43,581 nt of DNA, from contig JAEWIX010000059.1 in NCBI GenBank assembly GCA_023386885.1, positions 1 through 43,581 of the forward strand. The letters run 5' to 3'. Under the pieces are notes generated by a model. That model was not told the DNA's origin, did no database searches, and saw only the letters and a program-made list of their open reading frames with translations. The DNA is from Pseudomonadota bacterium. GTDB taxonomy: Bacteria; Pseudomonadota; Alphaproteobacteria; Rhizobiales; Xanthobacteraceae. Both the position numbers and the translations under genes were made by a program. Positions 33,524 through 42,306 of this stretch are shown here, in pieces. The number at the start of each line of letters is the position of its first letter. Position 1 is the stretch's first letter.

Positions 33524-34558
33524 ATGTCTCTGTCCGCCAAGCGTATCGTTCTGGCTTCCCGCCCGGTGGGCGAACCGGCGCCGGCCAATTTCCGCTTTGA
33601 GGACTACGCCGTGCCGACGCCGGGCGAGGGCGAGGTGCTGCTGCGGACGATCTGGCTGTCGCTCGATCCCTACATGCGCGGCCGCATGGATGACGGTCCG
33701 TCCTATTCCGCGCCGGTGCCGATCGACGGCGTGATGGAAGGCGGCACGGTTTGCGAGGTCGCCGCCTCCAACAATCCGGGATTTGCGAAGGGCGACATCG
33801 TGCTGGCCCATAGCGGCTGGCAGCAATACGCACTGTCGAACGGCAAGGGCCTGCGCAAGATTGATCCGACCATTGCGCCGATCTCCACAGCCGTAGGCAT
33901 TCTCGGCATGCCGGGCATGACCGCTTACACGGGGCTTCTCGCCATCGGCAATCCGCAGCCGGGCGAGACCGTGGTGGTCGCGGCGGCCTCCGGCGCGGTC
34001 GGCTCCGCGGTCGGGCAGATCGCGAAGATCAAGGGCGCGCGGGCGGTCGGCATCGCCGGCGGCAAGGAGAAGTGCGCCTACGTCAAAAACGAACTCGGCT
34101 TCGACGAGTGCCTCGATCATCGCGATCCGGATCTGCGGGCGCGGGTGAAGGATGCCTGCCCGAAAGGCATCGACGTCTATTTCGAGAATGTCGGCGGCAA
34201 GGTGTTCGACGCGGTACTGCCACGCTTCAACGACTTCGCGCGCATCCCCGTCTGCGGCCTGATCGCCGACTACAACACCATCTTCGGCAAGGACACGCCG
34301 ACGCCGCCGTGGGCCAACACCATCATGCGGCAGATCCTGGTCAAGCGCCTCAATTTCCGTGGCTTCATCGTCCGCGACTTCGCCGCGATGTATCCGGACT
34401 TCATCCGCGACATGTCGCAGTGGCTGCGCGAGGGCAAGATCAAGCACAAGGAGTTCGTCACGGAAGGGCTCGAAAGCGCGCCGCAGGCCTTCATGGGCCT
34501 GCTCAAGGGCGCCAACTTCGGCAAGCAACTGGTCCGCGTCGGCCTCGACAAGGCGTAG
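33524..34558 (+). CDS. NADP-dependent MDR oxidoreductase (CurA / prostaglandin reductase-like)
   Basis: A 344-residue zinc-free medium-chain reductase that would reduce the double bond of an alpha,beta-unsaturated ketone or aldehyde using NADPH. Features are SLDPYMRGRMDDGPSYSAPV in the N-terminal domain, GMPGMTAYTGLLAIGNPQPG, the cofactor-binding VVVAAASGAVGSAVGQIAKI, and YFENVGGKVFDAVLPRFN. No zinc-ligand cysteines of alcohol dehydrogenase are seen at the usual places. GAGAGG precedes the start. The MAPEG gene follows 42 bp later, so co-transcription is likely. The natural substrate is unknown. Confidence 0.93.
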   Translation: MSLSAKRIVLASRPVGEPAPANFRFEDYAVPTPGEGEVLLRTIWLSLDPYMRGRMDDGPSYSAPVPIDGVMEGGTVCEVAASNNPGFAKGDIVLAHSGWQQYALSNGKGLRKIDPTIAPISTAVGILGMPGMTAYTGLLAIGNPQPGETVVVAAASGAVGSAVGQIAKIKGARAVGIAGGKEKCAYVKNELGFDECLDHRDPDLRARVKDACPKGIDVYFENVGGKVFDAVLPRFNDFARIPVCGLIADYNTIFGKDTPTPPWANTIMRQILVKRLNFRGFIVRDFAAMYPDFIRDMSQWLREGKIKHKEFVTEGLESAPQAFMGLLKGANFGKQLVRVGLDKA

Positions 34559-34600
34559 CCGGGACGGCCCCGCGCGACGGCGATTGAACGGAGACCCGCG

Positions 34601-35020
34601 ATGTCCGTCCAGATGGTGTTGCTGCCGGTGTTCGTGCTCGTGGGGCTCACCTTCGCGCTGCTGTTGATGATGGCCGGGGTGCGAACCCGGGCGCTGACCT
34701 CGGGCGAGGTGACGTTCAAGGACATCGCGCTCGGCCGCAACTGGCCGGATCGCGCCACGCAGATCGGCAACTGCTTCAACAACCAGTTCCAGTTGCCGCT
34801 GCTGTTCTATGTGCTGGTCGCCATCGCGTTGCCGCTACGCCGCGCCGATCTGGTGTTCGTGCTGCTGTCGTGGGTGTTCGTCGTCACCCGCTTCGCCCAC
34901 GCCGGCATCTTCGTCACCAGTAACGACGTGCGACAGCGCTCGCTGGTCTGGTTCGCCGGCGTCCTTGTGCTGATGGCGATGTGGCTGTACTTCGCGCTGC
35001 GGCTTTTGCTTTTGATTTAG
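34601..35020 (+). CDS. MAPEG-family membrane protein
   Basis: A 139-residue integral membrane protein with four hydrophobic segments, at about residues 4-25, 63-80, 84-105 and 115-138. The loop GNCFNNQFQLPLLFYVLVAIAL is the MAPEG hallmark (polar NNQFE-like segment before helix 2), and RFAHAGIFVTSNDVRQRSLVWF follows the usual R-x-x-H-x pattern. MAPEG proteins are glutathione-linked transferases or peroxidases in membranes, but bacterial members are rarely tested. It follows the reductase gene by 42 bp, and the RNA methyltransferase gene starts 28 bp after its stop. Confidence 0.9.
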   Translation: MSVQMVLLPVFVLVGLTFALLLMMAGVRTRALTSGEVTFKDIALGRNWPDRATQIGNCFNNQFQLPLLFYVLVAIALPLRRADLVFVLLSWVFVVTRFAHAGIFVTSNDVRQRSLVWFAGVLVLMAMWLYFALRLLLLI

Positions 35021-35048
35021 TGGCGTCGCGCACGCACTGAGGATTGTC

Positions 35049-36353
35049 ATGACACCGGGCGCAAGGCTCGCCGCAGCCATTGAAGTCATATCCGCCATCG
35101 ATACGCAGCGGGTCCCGGCGGCCAAGGCGCTGAAGGAATGGGGCACGGCGCATCGTTTCGCCGGTTCCGGCGATCGCGCCGCGATTTCCGGGCTGGTGTT
35201 CGACGTGCTGCGCCGTCGCGCCTCCAGCGCGTGGATCATGGACGATGACACGCCGCGCGCGCGGGTGTTCGGCATGATGAAGCTGGAGCGTGGCTGTACC
35301 GCCGATGCGCTCGCCGCGTTGTGCGACGGCTCGCGCTTCGCGCCCGATACGCTGTCACCGGCCGAGCGCCATGCGCTGACGGTGCGCACCATCGACGGTG
35401 CGCCGGCGGCGATCGCGGGCGATTATCCGGAATGGATGGACGACCATCTGACTGAAGTGTTCGGCGACGACCGCGTGGCGGAAGCCGCCGCCATGGCGCG
35501 CCGCGCGCCGCTCGACCTGCGCGTCAACACGCTGAAGGCCAAGCGCGAGAAGGCGGCGGCCTCGCTGGCCCATCTCGGGGCCAAGCCGACAAAATGGTCG
35601 CCGTGGGGCCTGCGGATTGCGCTCGGCGCCGATGCCCGCAATCCCGGCATTCATGCCGAGGAGGATTTCGTCAAAGGCGGCGTCGAGGTACAGGACGAGG
35701 GCTCGCAACTCGCGGCACTGTTATCGGCCGCGAAACCCGGCGAGCAGGTAATCGACCTCTGCGCTGGCGCGGGCGGCAAGACCTTGGCGCTGGCAGCGAT
35801 GATGCAAGGCAAGGGCCGGCTCGTTGCGACAGATGGAGACAAGCGGCAACTCGCGCCGATTCACGAGCGGCTGTCGCGCGCCGGCGTCCACAACGCCGAG
35901 GTGCGCGCGCCGAAGGGCGATGCAGACCCGTTGGCCGACATCCGCGCCTCCGCCGATCTGGTGCTGATCGACGCACCCTGCACCGGCACCGGGACATGGC
36001 GACGCAACCCCGACGCCAAGTGGCGCATCCGCCCCGGCGCGCTGGACGTCCGGCTCAAGGCGCAGACCGAGGTGCTGGACCGCGCCGCGCCGCTGGTGAA
36101 GCCCGGCGGGCGGATCGTCTACATCACCTGCTCGGTGCTGCCGGCCGAGAACAACGCGCAAATCCGTGGCTTTCTGGCCCGCCAGCCCGGGTTTTCGGTG
36201 GTGCCGCCGGCGCAGGTCGCAGGGCCGCTGTGGGACAAGGCCGAGGATTTCCTCGCCGCGACCTTGCAAAGCCCGGAGGGCCTCTTGATGACGCCGCGCC
36301 GCACCGGCTCCGACGGCTTCTTCGTCTCGGTGCTGGCCCGCAGCCCAAGCTGA
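35049..36353 (+). CDS. RsmB/NOP-type RNA (cytosine-C5) methyltransferase
   Basis: A 434-residue SAM-dependent m5C methyltransferase acting on rRNA. The first ~130 residues form the NusB-like helical domain (RFAGSGDRAAISGLVFDVL). The catalytic part has the SAM motif VIDLCAGAGGKTLALAAMM, the motif IV cysteine C311 in DAPCTGTGTWRRNPD, and the motif VI cysteine C361 in YITCSVLPAENN. In the family the motif VI (TCS) cysteine is the nucleophile and the motif IV cysteine releases product. Whether it is a true RsmB (C967) or a paralogue is not clear. It lies 77 bp upstream of guaA on the same strand. Confidence 0.92.
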   Translation: MTPGARLAAAIEVISAIDTQRVPAAKALKEWGTAHRFAGSGDRAAISGLVFDVLRRRASSAWIMDDDTPRARVFGMMKLERGCTADALAALCDGSRFAPDTLSPAERHALTVRTIDGAPAAIAGDYPEWMDDHLTEVFGDDRVAEAAAMARRAPLDLRVNTLKAKREKAAASLAHLGAKPTKWSPWGLRIALGADARNPGIHAEEDFVKGGVEVQDEGSQLAALLSAAKPGEQVIDLCAGAGGKTLALAAMMQGKGRLVATDGDKRQLAPIHERLSRAGVHNAEVRAPKGDADPLADIRASADLVLIDAPCTGTGTWRRNPDAKWRIRPGALDVRLKAQTEVLDRAAPLVKPGGRIVYITCSVLPAENNAQIRGFLARQPGFSVVPPAQVAGPLWDKAEDFLAATLQSPEGLLMTPRRTGSDGFFVSVLARSPS

Positions 36354-36430
36354 GAATCCGGGGCTGAAAATCCCGCCGATAACCGTCTTGCGGCATTGCG
36401 AGCGCGCCGCCGGTCGCGTATCTCCTGCCC

Positions 36431-38026
36431 ATGACAGCACACAGCCAGACGAGCCCGGCGGCCACGGACATCGCGGCCGCGCACGACAAGATTCTCATCA
36501 TCGATTTCGGATCGCAGGTGACGCAACTGATCGCGCGGCGGGTGCGCGAGGAGGGCGTCTACTCCGAGATCGTGCCGTTCCAGAAAGCCGAAGCCGCCTT
36601 CCGCGAGATGAAGCCCAAGGGCGTGATCCTCTCGGGCGGGCCCGCCTCGGTGCTCGACAAGGATGCGCCCTCAGTGCCGCTCTCACTGCTCACCGCCGGC
36701 GTGCCGGTGCTCGGCATCTGCTACGGCGAGCAGACCATGGCGCAGCAACTCGGCGGCACCGTCGAGGCTGGCCATCATCGTGAATTCGGCCGCGCCGCCA
36801 TCGAAGTAACCGACGATTGCGCGCTGTTCGAGGGCGTCTGGCAGAAGGGCGGCAAGTATGACGTCTGGATGAGCCACGGCGACCGCGTGACGAAACTGCC
36901 CGACGGTTTCCGCGCGGTGGCGAAGGCGGCCGGCTCGCCGATCTCGGTGATCGCCGACGACACACGCAAATTCTACGCGATGCAGTTTCACCCCGAGGTG
37001 GTGCACACCCCGGACGGCGCGAAACTGTTGCGCAACTTCGTGCGCAAGGTAGTTGGCCTCACCGGCGACTGGACCATGCGCGCCTTCCGCGAGGAAGCCG
37101 TTGAGAAAATCCGCGCGCAGGTCGGCAAAGGCAAGGTGATCTGCGGCCTATCGGGCGGCGTCGATTCATCCGTCGCGGCGATCCTGATTCACGAAGCCAT
37201 CGGCGATCAACTCACCTGCGTGTTCGTAGATCACGGCATGCTGCGCAAGGATGAGGCCAAGAGCGTCGTCGATATGTTCCGGCATCACTACAACATCCCA
37301 CTGGTGCATGTGGACGCCTCGAAGCAGTTCCTCGGCGAACTCGACGGCGTCACCGATCCGGAAGTGAAGCGTAAGACCATCGGCCGGCTGTTCATCGATG
37401 TGTTCGAGGCGGAGGCCAAAAAGATCGGCGGCGCCGATTTCCTTGCGCAGGGCACGCTCTATCCCGACGTGATCGAAAGCGTGTCGTTCACCGGCGGCCC
37501 GTCGGTGACCATCAAGTCGCATCACAACGTCGGCGGCCTGCCGGCGCGCATGAACATGAAACTGGTCGAGCCGTTGCGCGAGCTGTTCAAGGACGAGGTG
37601 CGCGCGCTCGGCCGCGAACTCGGCCTGCCGGATATTTTCGTCGGCCGTCATCCGTTCCCGGGGCCGGGCCTTGCGATCCGCTGTCCCGGCGAAATCACCC
37701 GCGACAAGCTCGACATCCTGCGCGAGGCGGACGCGGTCTACATCGACCAGATCCGCAAGGCTGGCCTCTACGACACCATCTGGCAGGCCTTCGCGGTGTT
37801 GTTGCCGGTGAAGACGGTGGGCGTGATGGGCGACGGCCGCACCTACGAGTATGTCGTGGGCCTGCGCGCGGTCACCTCGACCGACGGGATGACGGCGGAC
37901 TTCTATCCGTTCGACATGAAATTCCTCGGCGAAACCGCAACCCGCATCATCAATGAAGTCAAAGGCGTCAACCGCGTCGTCTACGACGTCACGAGCAAGC
38001 CGCCTGGCACCATCGAGTGGGAATAG
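36431..38026 (+). CDS. guaA: GMP synthase (glutamine-hydrolysing)
   Basis: Converts XMP to GMP with ATP and glutamine. The 531-residue protein has the class I glutamine amidotransferase domain with KILIIDFGSQVTQLIARR, the nucleophile C97 in LGICYGEQTMAQQLGG and MQFHPEVVHTPDG. The ATP-pyrophosphatase loop is CGLSGGVDSSVAA, and the C-terminal dimerisation domain ends in the canonical TSKPPGTIEWE. The first ~16 residues before the core are a low-complexity extension, and the ribosome site at ATG 36431 is weak, so a slightly later start is possible. Directly downstream lies a low-GC gene on the opposite strand. Confidence 0.97.
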   Translation: MTAHSQTSPAATDIAAAHDKILIIDFGSQVTQLIARRVREEGVYSEIVPFQKAEAAFREMKPKGVILSGGPASVLDKDAPSVPLSLLTAGVPVLGICYGEQTMAQQLGGTVEAGHHREFGRAAIEVTDDCALFEGVWQKGGKYDVWMSHGDRVTKLPDGFRAVAKAAGSPISVIADDTRKFYAMQFHPEVVHTPDGAKLLRNFVRKVVGLTGDWTMRAFREEAVEKIRAQVGKGKVICGLSGGVDSSVAAILIHEAIGDQLTCVFVDHGMLRKDEAKSVVDMFRHHYNIPLVHVDASKQFLGELDGVTDPEVKRKTIGRLFIDVFEAEAKKIGGADFLAQGTLYPDVIESVSFTGGPSVTIKSHHNVGGLPARMNMKLVEPLRELFKDEVRALGRELGLPDIFVGRHPFPGPGLAIRCPGEITRDKLDILREADAVYIDQIRKAGLYDTIWQAFAVLLPVKTVGVMGDGRTYEYVVGLRAVTSTDGMTADFYPFDMKFLGETATRIINEVKGVNRVVYDVTSKPPGTIEWE

Positions 38027-38037
38027 AGAAGATCGGA

Positions 38038-38622
38038 TTATCGGCTTCGATCAATCTGCCCTGACAATCCGTCGAACCAGAGCAATAGTTCGTCAACCGT
38101 GAAGTAAAGGCGGCGGAGGTCCCAACATTCTGGAGCGATCTCGATGAGCGAGCCGTCTACCTCGGTGGAGTATCTGAACATTACTGAGTGAGGATCGATC
38201 GAGGCAAGTTCGGAGATGCGTTCCAGCGCGTAGTCTGAGAAGTAGTTTGCCTCATCATCTAAATCGTAGGCTGTTTGTCGGAAGGATTCCAATAGCACGC
38301 CAAGGTTATGTCCAGCGCGTTTGGGAACAATTCCACCTGCATATCGGATGTGCCATTTGAGGGCGACTTCCACGGCGTGGCGAAGATTAAACAAAGCTGG
38401 GAAAACTAGATTGTTGGTCTGCGGAGCCCGCTGCAGGGCTTTCTTGAGCAGGATTAGGCTGGCCTCAAAGTAGCCTTCCCAAATTCGACACTCTCGCCAC
38501 TCGCCACCGAACTTGAACTCGACGTTTGGGACGCCTTCTGGTGCCGGCACGATCAGCCGTGTGTCAGGATCGCTGATAAACGCCTCGTAAAGAGCCATCT
38601 CCTCGTCTTCGCTGTTCGACAT
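38038..38622 (-). CDS. Low-GC HEPN-like protein of unknown function
   Basis: A 194-residue soluble protein that I cannot name. The middle has a pattern seen in HEPN-like helical proteins: FPALFNLRHAVEVALKWHIRY, followed about 10 residues later by GHNLGVLLESF. The first part is acidic (MSNSEDEEMALYEAFISDPD). Base composition is unlike the neighbours: three sampled 60-base lines give 28-31 G+C each, near 50%, against roughly two thirds around it. It faces guaA tail to tail with 11 bp between stops. This suggests acquisition by transfer. A toxin-like RNase role is conceivable for HEPN proteins, but the catalytic R-x4-6-H motif is not clearly present. Confidence 0.8.
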   Translation of the reverse strand: MSNSEDEEMALYEAFISDPDTRLIVPAPEGVPNVEFKFGGEWRECRIWEGYFEASLILLKKALQRAPQTNNLVFPALFNLRHAVEVALKWHIRYAGGIVPKRAGHNLGVLLESFRQTAYDLDDEANYFSDYALERISELASIDPHSVMFRYSTEVDGSLIEIAPECWDLRRLYFTVDELLLWFDGLSGQIDRSR

Positions 38623-38825
38623 TGAAACCTCAGCGAGTTCTATGTTTGCGCCTCCGCCTTTACATCGGCGGACTGAGTGAGCGTTAGGAGTCGATTTGGT
38701 GGCCGCAAATCACGGCACTTTAGCTTCCATTGTCGGAAAATTTGCAGAGCGTTGTCGGCTGCTTCACATCTCGTTCGTCGTTCCGACAGCAGGCCCATGA
38801 GGCCGGTGCGAACAGGAGGCAGACG

Positions 38826-39221
38826 ATGCGCGTGATGGTGCTGGTGAAGGCGACCGAAGACAGCGAGCAGGGATTCCGCTCGACGCCGGCGACAGTCGCG
38901 ATGATGGAGGCGATGGGCCGCTTCAACGACGACCTGCGTGAGGCCGGCATCTTCGTCATGGCCGATGGCCTCACGCCGTCGTCGCAGGGCAAGCGCGTCG
39001 CGTTCGACGGTCCCGACCGCACGGTGGTCGATGGGCCTTTCGCCACGCCGCGCGAACTAGTCGCGGGCTTCTGGCTTTGGGACGTGAAGGACATGGATGA
39101 GGCGGTTGCATGGGTGAAGCGCTGTCCCAATCCCATGCCGGGTCCGAGCGAAATCGAAATCCGACCGCTATACGAACTGACGGACTTGCAGCCCGGCTCT
39201 CGCGCCGAACGTCACGGATAA
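38826..39221 (+). CDS. YciI/DGPF-domain protein
   Basis: A 131-residue dimeric alpha/beta-barrel type protein. MRVMVLVKATEDSEQG opens a ferredoxin-like fold. The family signature VVDGPFATPRELVAGFWLWDV is present, then DEAVAWVKRCPNPMPGPSEIEIRPL, typical for the YCII-related group. Some relatives are associated with ECF sigma factors, but no such gene is visible here. AGGAGG precedes the ATG at 38826, and the longer frame from 38730 is rejected for composition. Biochemical role unknown. Confidence 0.92.
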   Translation: MRVMVLVKATEDSEQGFRSTPATVAMMEAMGRFNDDLREAGIFVMADGLTPSSQGKRVAFDGPDRTVVDGPFATPRELVAGFWLWDVKDMDEAVAWVKRCPNPMPGPSEIEIRPLYELTDLQPGSRAERHG

Positions 39222-39300
39222 CCGTGACAGATCGTGTGAGACAATGAGGCCACACGCCGTCGTCGCGGGTCGCGGCGGCTACTCTCGATACACAGTCCGT

Positions 39301-39331
39301 GCGGGTCATGCATCGTGTCGATGTGACCCGC
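39301..39331. terminator. Bidirectional hairpin between convergent genes
   Basis: GCGGGTCA (39301-39308) pairs with TGACCCGC (39324-39331), and CATCG/CGATG pairs inside it around TGT with a two-base bulge. It lies between the YciI gene stop and the stop of the minus-strand gene ending at 39349, where a shared terminator is expected. Confidence 0.6.
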
Positions 39332-39348
39332 CGGATCGGCGGTTTCCG

Positions 39349-39759
39349 CTAAACGGTAACCGGGTTTTCGGTCGCTGCAATCGGCTCGGCTTGCGCCGGC
39401 TCGACCGGGTTGGCCGGCAGCTGGACAATTGTCGCCGTCTGTCCCGGAACCAGATCGGTCAGCAGCACGATGGTGCCGTTCGAGAACTCGAGGGCGTCGT
39501 GATGATGCATCGGGCTATCGAGGTCGATCTGGCGGAACCGGGCCAATCGGGCGCCGACGCTCTGATGAAACATCATCCGCTCGCGCTGAACGTCCGCCGT
39601 GAATGCAATCTCCGTTCCCGGTCGCAGGCAGACGGCAACCCGCGGATTATCCAGCCCGGAAAAACCTCGCGTCGAGGTGAGATCGAACCGGGTTGTGACG
39701 AGGGTTTCGCCGGCTGTGGCTGCACGCGATGCGACCGCATGTAAGCTGTAATCGCACAT
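39349..39759 (-). CDS. Small conserved-looking protein of unknown function (136 residues)
   Basis: I do not know its function. It starts MCDYSLHAVASRAATAGE and continues with beta-rich sequence containing VTTRFDLTSTRGFSGLD and VAVCLRPGTEIAFTADV, and a proline-rich C-terminus. From memory, similar MCDYSLH-type proteins occur in other Bradyrhizobium-group genomes. I chose ATG 39759, with GGGAG upstream, over an upstream start at 39798. It converges on the YciI gene across a hairpin and is divergent from the next spacer. Confidence 0.7.
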   Translation of the reverse strand: MCDYSLHAVASRAATAGETLVTTRFDLTSTRGFSGLDNPRVAVCLRPGTEIAFTADVQRERMMFHQSVGARLARFRQIDLDSPMHHHDALEFSNGTIVLLTDLVPGQTATIVQLPANPVEPAQAEPIAATENPVTV

Positions 39760-40142
39760 GGATGCGCTCCCAATGATCGCCACCCAGCAAACGCGCAACG
39801 CGCAGCCCCGCCATTGGTTGCAAGCTCTTGCGGAGGAATTTTCCGGCGGCCGTGCCGCGTTGCGGGCCGATGATGCGCGGCGGCTGCGGGCGCTCGCGGG
39901 GAGTAGGTCGGCCCCGTCTGAGGCGACGTCCGGACGCGGCCGGCGTTACGGTTCTGTTCCGTCGGGACCCGTGACCGGCTCGACCGCGACCTTCATTCCG
40001 GTCGTGCTGTCCGCAGGATCGGCGTTTCGATGTGCGCGATCGTGCACAACGGGTTTGCGGTTAATCGACAGCCGGGTAAAAGAAGCCTCCGACTCCGACG
40101 CTTTGCGCGCCGGTCCGCCAGCATTGCGAGCAATGACGCGAC
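39760..40142. other. 383-bp region without a convincing gene
   Basis: An open frame on the plus strand runs from 39758 through this region into the ArsC-like gene in another frame. Its composition after the first ~50 codons is not protein-like. A short stretch near 39765-39890 (ATQQTRNAQPRHWLQALAEEF) looks more natural, so a degraded or very short gene is possible. No ribosome site supports it. Otherwise I see no feature. Confidence 0.45.
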
Positions 40143-40499
40143 ATGAGCGTGACGATTTACGGCATCAAGAATTGCGACACGATGAAGAAGGCCCGCGCGT
40201 GGCTCGATGCCCACGGCGTCGCTTATCACTTTCATGACTACAAGCAGGACGGCATCGACAAGGTCCGCCTCGCCGGATGGTGCGGCAAGGTCGGTTGGGA
40301 CGTGCTGCTCAACCGCGCCGGCACCACGTTTCGCAAGCTCTCCGAGGCCGAGAAAACCAATCTCGATGAACGCCGGGCGATCGCCTTGATGCTGGCGCAA
40401 CCGTCGATGATCAAGCGTCCGGTTCTGGAGAAAGCGGGCAAGCTGCTGGTCGGCTTCAAGCCCGAGATTTATCTCAAGGAAATCGCGCCGAAAGGGTAG
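40143..40499 (+). CDS. ArsC/Spx-family (YffB-like) reductase-fold protein
   Basis: A 118-residue thioredoxin-fold protein. The active-site region is TIYGIKNCDTMKKARAWLD, with a single cysteine in NCDT as in YffB and related ArsC-like proteins. The body includes GVAYHFHDYKQDGID and the family segment LNRAGTTFRKL, then QPSMIKRPVLEKAGKLLVGF at the C-terminus. YffB-type proteins are not proven arsenate reductases. No ars genes are nearby. Glutathione-linked reduction is possible but unproven. Confidence 0.93.
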   Translation: MSVTIYGIKNCDTMKKARAWLDAHGVAYHFHDYKQDGIDKVRLAGWCGKVGWDVLLNRAGTTFRKLSEAEKTNLDERRAIALMLAQPSMIKRPVLEKAGKLLVGFKPEIYLKEIAPKG

Positions 40500-40773
40500 G
40501 CGGGAACGGGCCGCGTTCTGTCACGCGATACGGCCGATACCAGGGCAATCGGCGCTGGACGGCGCTTTCAAGCCAGACTAAGAGCTAATGCCATGTTGGA
40601 TCGCACGCAAACGATCTTGACGTTTTGTGCCTTGCGTAGTTGTAGGCAATAGCGGCATATTCCGGCTCAAAGGGGCTGGCCCGCAATGGTTCCAAAACAT
40701 TGTCGGGGATGGCTGTTGACACAATTCGGTCACGCGTGGGACACAACGCGCGAAGGCTGAGGGGGAAAACTAA

Positions 40774-41529
40774 TTGGCCGATGAGTTCATTCTCGAAACC
40801 CACGGACTGTCTAAAGAGTTCGCGGGGTTCCTAGCGGTTCGTGACGTCAATCTGAAGATACGTCGCGGCAGCATTCATGCGTTGATCGGACCCAACGGGG
40901 CCGGCAAGACGACGTGCTTCAACCTGCTGACAAAGTTCCTGCAGCCTTCCGCCGGACGCATCGTCTACAAGGGCAAGGACATCACCGCGATGGCGCCCGC
41001 CGACGTGGCGCGGCTTGGCTTGGTGCGGTCGTTCCAGATTTCGGCGGTGTTCCCACACCTGACCGCGCTGGAGAATGTCCGCGTGGCGTTGCAACGCCAG
41101 CACGGTTCGTCGTTCGATTTCTGGCGGTCCAAGACGGTGCTCGACCGCTTCAACACGCGCGCGCTCGAATTGCTTGAAGATGTCGGCCTCAGCGAATTCG
41201 CCAATACGCAGGCGGTCGAAATGCCGTATGGCCGCAAGCGCGCACTCGAGATCGCGACCACGCTGGCGCTCGATCCGGAGATGATGCTGCTCGACGAACC
41301 GATGGCCGGCATGGGCCACGAGGACATCGACAAGATCGCCGCGCTGATCAAGCGCATCTCGGCCAAGTACACCATTCTCATGGTCGAACATAATCTCAAC
41401 GTGGTGGCCAACCTGTCGGACATCATCACGGTGCTGACACGCGGCAAGGTTCTGGCGGAAGGCGTCTATGCCGATCTGACCAAGGACGAGCGCGTCAAGG
41501 AAGCCTATCTGGGAGCCGGTCATGGCTGA
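40774..41529 (+). CDS. livG: LivG-type ABC transporter ATP-binding protein
   Basis: One of two ATPases of a branched-chain amino-acid type (HAAT) importer. The protein is 251 residues if it starts at TTG 40774, which has GAGGGGG upstream and gives the natural MADEFILETHGLSKEF start. Walker A is GPNGAGKTT. The signature helix carries MPYGRKRALEIATTLALDPE, the LivG-type variant of LSGGQ, and Walker B is MMLLDEPMAGM, followed by MVEHNLNVV. It overlaps livF by 8 bp, so the two are translationally coupled. The bound solute may be an amino acid, amide, urea or aromatic acid, since all use this family. Confidence 0.93.
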   Translation: MADEFILETHGLSKEFAGFLAVRDVNLKIRRGSIHALIGPNGAGKTTCFNLLTKFLQPSAGRIVYKGKDITAMAPADVARLGLVRSFQISAVFPHLTALENVRVALQRQHGSSFDFWRSKTVLDRFNTRALELLEDVGLSEFANTQAVEMPYGRKRALEIATTLALDPEMMLLDEPMAGMGHEDIDKIAALIKRISAKYTILMVEHNLNVVANLSDIITVLTRGKVLAEGVYADLTKDERVKEAYLGAGHG

Positions 41530-42271
41530 TGTGAAGACGGCGCCCGACGCTCCGGCGAAACCCGCGGGAGCGTCGCTGCTGGAGATTCGTGATCTCCAGG
41601 CCTGGTACGGGGAATCGCACGTTCTCCACGGCATCAATTTCGATGTGAAGACCGGCGAAGTCGTGACCTTGCTCGGCCGCAACGGCGCGGGCAAGACCTC
41701 GACCCTGAAGTCGATCATGGGCATGATCGCGAAGCGTACCGGTTCGGTTCGTTTCGACGGTCACGAACTCATCAAGATGCATTCCGACAAGATCGCGCGC
41801 CTCGGTGTCGCGTTCTGTCCGGAGGAGCGCGGCATCTTCGCCAGCCTCAACGTGCACGAAAACCTGATGCTGCCGCCGACGGTGCGCAGCGGTGGGTTGT
41901 CGGTCGAACAGATCTTCGAACTGTTTCCCAACCTGAAAGAGCGGCTGTCGTCGAGCCAGGGCACCAAGCTGTCCGGCGGCGAACAGCAGATGCTGGCGAT
42001 CGCCCGTATCCTGCGCACCGGCGCGCGCTTCCTGATGCTCGACGAACCGACCGAAGGTCTCGCGCCCGTCATCATTCAGCAGATCGGTCGGACGATCCAG
42101 CGGCTGAAGTCGGAAGGCTTCACCATCCTGCTGGTCGAACAGAACTTCCGTTTCGCGTCCACGGTGGCGGATCGTTTCTACATCGTCGAGCACGGCAAGG
42201 TGATCGACGGCTTCGCCAATTCCGAATTGCAGGCGAACATGGACAAGCTGCATACGTATCTCGGCGTATAA
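41522..42271 (+). CDS. livF: LivF-type ABC transporter ATP-binding protein
   Basis: The second ATPase of the same importer, 249 residues. After a hydrophilic N-terminus of about 20 residues come LLEIRDLQAWYGESHVLHGI, Walker A GRNGAGKTS, the signature LSGGEQQMLAIARIL and Walker B FLMLDEPTEGLAP, then LLVEQNFRFA. It starts 8 bp before the livG stop. The binding-protein gene follows 35 bp later. livG and livF pair with each other and with the two permeases (LivH, LivM) that should lie beyond the right edge. Confidence 0.94.
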   Translation: MADVKTAPDAPAKPAGASLLEIRDLQAWYGESHVLHGINFDVKTGEVVTLLGRNGAGKTSTLKSIMGMIAKRTGSVRFDGHELIKMHSDKIARLGVAFCPEERGIFASLNVHENLMLPPTVRSGGLSVEQIFELFPNLKERLSSSQGTKLSGGEQQMLAIARILRTGARFLMLDEPTEGLAPVIIQQIGRTIQRLKSEGFTILLVEQNFRFASTVADRFYIVEHGKVIDGFANSELQANMDKLHTYLGV

Positions 42272-42306
42272 GCAGCCAATAATTTCAATAGGGAGGCGAT
42301 GTTACG

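Noticed and set aside
38000..38800. Direct repeat of the guaA 3' end that would mark an island boundary
   Set aside because: I searched by eye for a second copy of the last guaA bases and found only trivial matches of about five bases.
40716..40745. Sigma-70 promoter before livG beginning with TTGACA at 40716
   Set aside because: The -35 is perfect but no acceptable -10 follows at the right distance, so I did not list it as a feature.
40585..40803. 72-residue minus-strand frame upstream of livG
   Set aside because: It overlaps the livG start region and its sequence is not protein-like. The spacer more probably holds the livG promoter.
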